Of a DNA stretch of 64,000 nucleotides, positions 60,580 to 64,000 are shown piece after piece. Below the pieces are notes generated by a model that made no database searches, was not told where the DNA came from, and was given only the letters and a program-made list of their open reading frames with translations. Position 1 is the first letter of the stretch; every line of letters starts with the position of its first letter. Origin of the DNA: Sinonovacula constricta (taxonomy: Eukaryota > Mollusca > Bivalvia > Cardiida > Solecurtidae). A program made the position numbers and the translations under genes. The stretch is from contig CM017561.1 of assembly GCA_007844125.1 (NCBI GenBank), positions 20,455,723-20,519,722 of the forward strand, written 5' to 3'.

Positions 60580-60580
60580 C

Positions 60581-60640
<60 letters not shown>

Positions 60641-60641
60641 T
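60580..60641. repeat. (AAT)n microsatellite
   Basis: About 20 AAT units inside the hAT-like element. Confidence 0.97.
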
Positions 60642-60881
60642 ATAATGATAATGATAACAATAATAATTGTTAAGTAACAATGACATTGTTAACGCATTTA
60701 CTGGCATGCTTTACTGCAAATTCTTGCAAATTACCGCTGACCAAGTAAAGAAACACCCCGTCTGGTCCTTTACTATAAACAGGATAATGGCGGATTGATA
60801 ATATTGCCGTTTGTGTTTCAAAAAGAAGAAATCGTCGTTTTAAAATTAAATGTTATGCTAAAATGTTTAGTAAGGCTAGCA

Positions 60882-60919
60882 ATGTAAACAGTGGCCAGAA
60901 ATGTAAACAGTGGCCAGAA
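60882..60919. repeat. 19-bp tandem duplication
   Basis: ATGTAAACAGTGGCCAGAA is present twice in tandem. Confidence 0.9.
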
Positions 60920-61078
60920 ATAAACATATTACAATGAATAAACACATTAAATGTAATGAAAAAATAACCGTGCTATGTATTTGCCACTATGATAAAAATT
61001 CGTTTCTAATATTCGAATATGATTCGAATACACGTTACGAATATTCGAATATCGTTTTGGGATTCGATTTACATCCCT

Positions 61079-61250
<172 letters not shown>

Positions 61251-61745
61251 CAATAAAAACCTACATGGTTTGATAGTTATTGAAATTCTAAAAGGCCGCT
61301 CAGGTTATTTGTAAAGTGGTTCATTTGTATCAAGCTGAACATCCGTTTACTTTATTCGATCAAATTAACAGAAAATTTCAGGACAAGAATATCGACCTAG
61401 AAACATCTCTTAAAAACTCTTGAGAGTCTTAGATCTGTTAGCAAGCTCAATAATAATTCAAAATATGTTATGCATAATTTGTGTAGCATATGGTTTAACA
61501 TGGCCTGTTTATGTTCAACTCTGTGTACACAACCCTAATCTAAACATTGAGGACATATTTATCAGGAATAAATAATCCTAGTTTTCATTAAATAGGTTTG
61601 CAATTTTACCACACGAATTACAATAATATTCATAGGTATTTGTAATCTGTCGCCATTTTTTCAAGGCAATAAATATATTCTTTGCGAGCCAGACACGTTC
61701 ATCTTAGTCACATTAGATGTGTGTGTGTTTATATATCTTAAAATA
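61251..61745. other. Non-coding sequence, nothing recognised
   Basis: AT-rich spacer between the microsatellite and the MITE. Confidence 0.5.
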
Positions 61746-61755
61746 ACTCCAGGCC

Positions 61756-62492
61756 CAATCTCATTAAAATCATATCCTAATTTCCCTCATCTACTGTCCG
61801 TGATTAGGATCTGACTACATCGCATAAGAGGTCGTGTCAAAATGACCTTTGTGTAATTGAATATGCATAGACAAGTGCCCGTATTTCGACCAATGCAATC
61901 GCTCCTTTCAAAACTACTATAGAATCCTTCCCGATACACCAGTCAACACATACCACTTTTTAAACCGCTGAATCAGCCATCCTTTCTATTGGCATGCATT
62001 AATTTTTACACATTTTGTTCAATCAACAATTTATCTATCGGTATCTACCATAACATTTCATAATTCCATTTTTAAGTAGAATACGAAAGGATTTTCAACG
62101 CAACCCACTGCGAAAACGCTTTCGTTATCCGCCATGACAATTGCAGCGAGCGAGTTGTGAATGTATTTACCAGTGTTACTAAAATAAGGATTTCTAGTTC
62201 AAAACTTCTTTTTGTTGGATGGTTTATACATATTTGTAGAGGTTATATATGTCTCTTTTGAAATATGTAAAGTTAAGTTTAAGAATGTGTGTAGATTGCA
62301 TGCAATCACGAGTTAAACGCGACCCTTTACCATTAAAATTTTATAGCGTGTAGAACGTTGCTCGCAGTATACCACAAGATTTTGTTGCCGAGAATTTCAT
62401 TGGCTACTGAAAAGGTCAATTTGAGGTGAACCGTAATGGGAAGTCATCAGATCCTATTACGCGTAATACTGGAGCTGATTTTAATGAGATTG
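61756..62492. mobile_element. 737-bp MITE with perfect 17-bp terminal inverted repeats and 10-bp target duplication
   Basis: CAATCTCATTAAAATCA (61,756-61,772) and its exact complement TGATTTTAATGAGATTG (62,476-62,492) form the ends. ACTCCAGGCC flanks both at 61,746-61,755 and 62,493-62,502. Similarity continues imperfectly inside (ATTAGGATCTGA versus AATAGGATCTGA). The left end also has ATCCTAAT/ATTAGGAT arms; the right has the palindrome TATTACGCGTAATA. A 9-10-bp duplication with long ends suggests a Mutator-like (MULE) non-autonomous element. There is no transposase. Confidence 0.88.
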
Positions 62493-62502
62493 ACTCCAGG
62501 CC

Positions 62503-64000
62503 GTAATGTTACAATTAATAAACATTGTTTCAAAAACAGCTGTTTTCCATTAACCAAATACGTACTTGATAATTTCGTTAGATATTCATGCAAATTGAAT
62601 CGACAGAGTGATTTAATCGAATCAAGATGACTATGCTTTGCTCGATTAAAATGTTTTAAAATTCAGTTCAACGACTCGCCGTAAATGGGTTCACCAATAA
62701 CTATATACTCTTCATAGCCTGTCTTGGTAAAGGTCAACGAACTTTATTGAATTGATCAATTCGACGTTTGTTATACAGATTTATTTAATCACATTCGAGT
62801 CTTGGAATTTAAATTGTTATTAAACTATCATTTCTCCAGTGGTTTTCGATTTTTTTTTTACAATAAATTAATATTGTGGTTATATGCAAGGAGGTGGAAA
62901 CTACGAGGATGAAGCAAACCATTTTAGTGTTTATCATTTTATATTGATATATGTCATTTTGTGAAGACATTGGCTGTCAAAATACAACCACAATAATAGA
63001 AATTATAGAAATTAACATAAAGTGACATATGTCTGATGTTATGAAAATGTTAGATTCACCAATCTGTTTCTTAAATTAAAAAAATACCTACATTTTTAGT
63101 ATCGCTTGTGTCTGTTCTTTTAATGGTGGTTGATTGTTGATTTTCTTTTTCTATAATTTTAATCCTTGCATGATACGTTTGTATATAATGATATTAGTAC
63201 ATAGCTCCTGAATGTTCTTTTTCAGCTTAAGAATATGTTTTTCTAATCTGAATGTAAAGCATTTATTCATAAAACAATAACAATACATTCTTACAATTTT
63301 GTGGACATTTGATAACCTGAAAACTGACGAAAAGTATAACCGAGAAAGTAATCAATAATGTATTGCGGTATACATGATAATATTGTTTCATGTATTGATG
63401 TACGGATGGCAAAAGTGCAGGTGATATCGCATTCAACATTGTATAAATGTTAAAATTTATATTACAAAAGTAGACTTTACATCAACTATCCAGGCAACTA
63501 TAAACCTACAATAACGAAGAACACGTTTATATTTAGTCATACTAAATGCTTTCGGCTAAAGCCATATCAATAACAACAACAGCAAATTGCTGGACATTAA
63601 TAGTATCGCTTTAATACCAATTTTCCTATATGAATAAATAGCATATAAAATCAAGAGTTAAGACTGTTTTAACACCTGCTTAGCACGACAGTTGTGTTCT
63701 ATTTGGAAAATATGTACATATATTATATATAATAAACATTGTAAATCATATTAGGAGCAAACAAATTAAATTAATACAATTTGATTTTCAAGCTCAGTCA
63801 TATGGCTTGTATTACTATTGCAGTTTATTCTTAAAGTCAGTACGTAAGTCAGATGACTCGACTTTGTTGTAACCGCCATAAATACACTGACAATTTAAAA
63901 GCTGAGAAAAGTAAACTTTGTGACAAATTTAACTTGTGCCTAAGAACTAGGACAATAATAATTGATAAATACATAGTTACATTTATGTAAAGGACCGTAG
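62503..64000. other. Non-coding sequence, nothing recognised
   Basis: About 1.5 kb of AT-rich sequence to the window end. No frame, RNA gene, terminal repeat or match to the duplicated blocks was found. Confidence 0.5.

Overview
The window looks like gene-poor animal nuclear DNA, most likely from a bivalve mollusc. It is strongly AT-rich, has no open bacterial-style gene layout, and is full of short tRNA-derived SINEs, microsatellites, minisatellites and decayed transposons. The bivalve suggestion rests on familiar-looking SINE cores and a degenerate tandem repeat built on a GGGCCATAACTCTG-like motif; it is an inference, not proven here. I find no convincing host protein-coding gene. The only protein-like sequences are transposon relics (a Crypton-type tyrosine recombinase end at 28.1-28.6 kb and two LINE remnants at 57.1 and 59.6 kb) and one unassigned 85-codon frame at 33.6 kb.

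The dominant structure is ancient local duplication. A non-coding module, here called U, occurs six times in the same orientation (about 0.3-1.8, 2.2-5.0, 8.9-9.4, 16.0-18.0, 30.8-31.4 and 41.6-44.1 kb). A larger block, X, of about 10 kb is present twice in direct orientation (X1 about 6.1-16.0 kb, X2 about 29.65-39.6 kb). A piece of it recurs inverted at 48.4-49.0 kb. Two further pairs exist: 40.80-41.19 with 47.33-47.69 kb (direct) and 22.86-24.03 with 52.13-53.29 kb (inverted). Similarity is old and patchy, broken by insertions found in only one copy.

Region by region: 0-6 kb has a 38-bp minisatellite, U1, U2 and two SINEs. 6-16 kb is X1, with a 33-unit 44-bp minisatellite, a SINE split by an unclassified repeat (family D), and conserved splice-like sequence. 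16-18 kb is U4. 18-22.8 kb is featureless. 22.9-29.6 kb holds one inverted-duplication arm, D copies, a solo LTR and the Crypton relic. 29.65-39.6 kb is X2, with D4, an inverted-repeat hairpin, a tRNA-like relic and a small retroposed insertion. 40-45.3 kb holds U6, a decayed tandem array and a second solo LTR. 45-54 kb holds scattered D fragments, the inverted X piece, the second inverted arm and SINEs. 54-64 kb holds long microsatellites, a LINE remnant, a SINE with clean target duplication, a 3.2-kb hAT-like element with a nested LINE, and a 737-bp MITE with perfect terminal repeats and a perfect 10-bp target duplication.

The copies give relative ages. The family-S SINE at 12.3/36.4 kb and the tRNA-like sequence at 8.2/30.3 kb predate the X duplication. 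The D1, D4, SINE a, SINE b and SINE c insertions came later, because the sister copies hold the empty sites. All percentages, alignments and family labels are by eye; no search was run.
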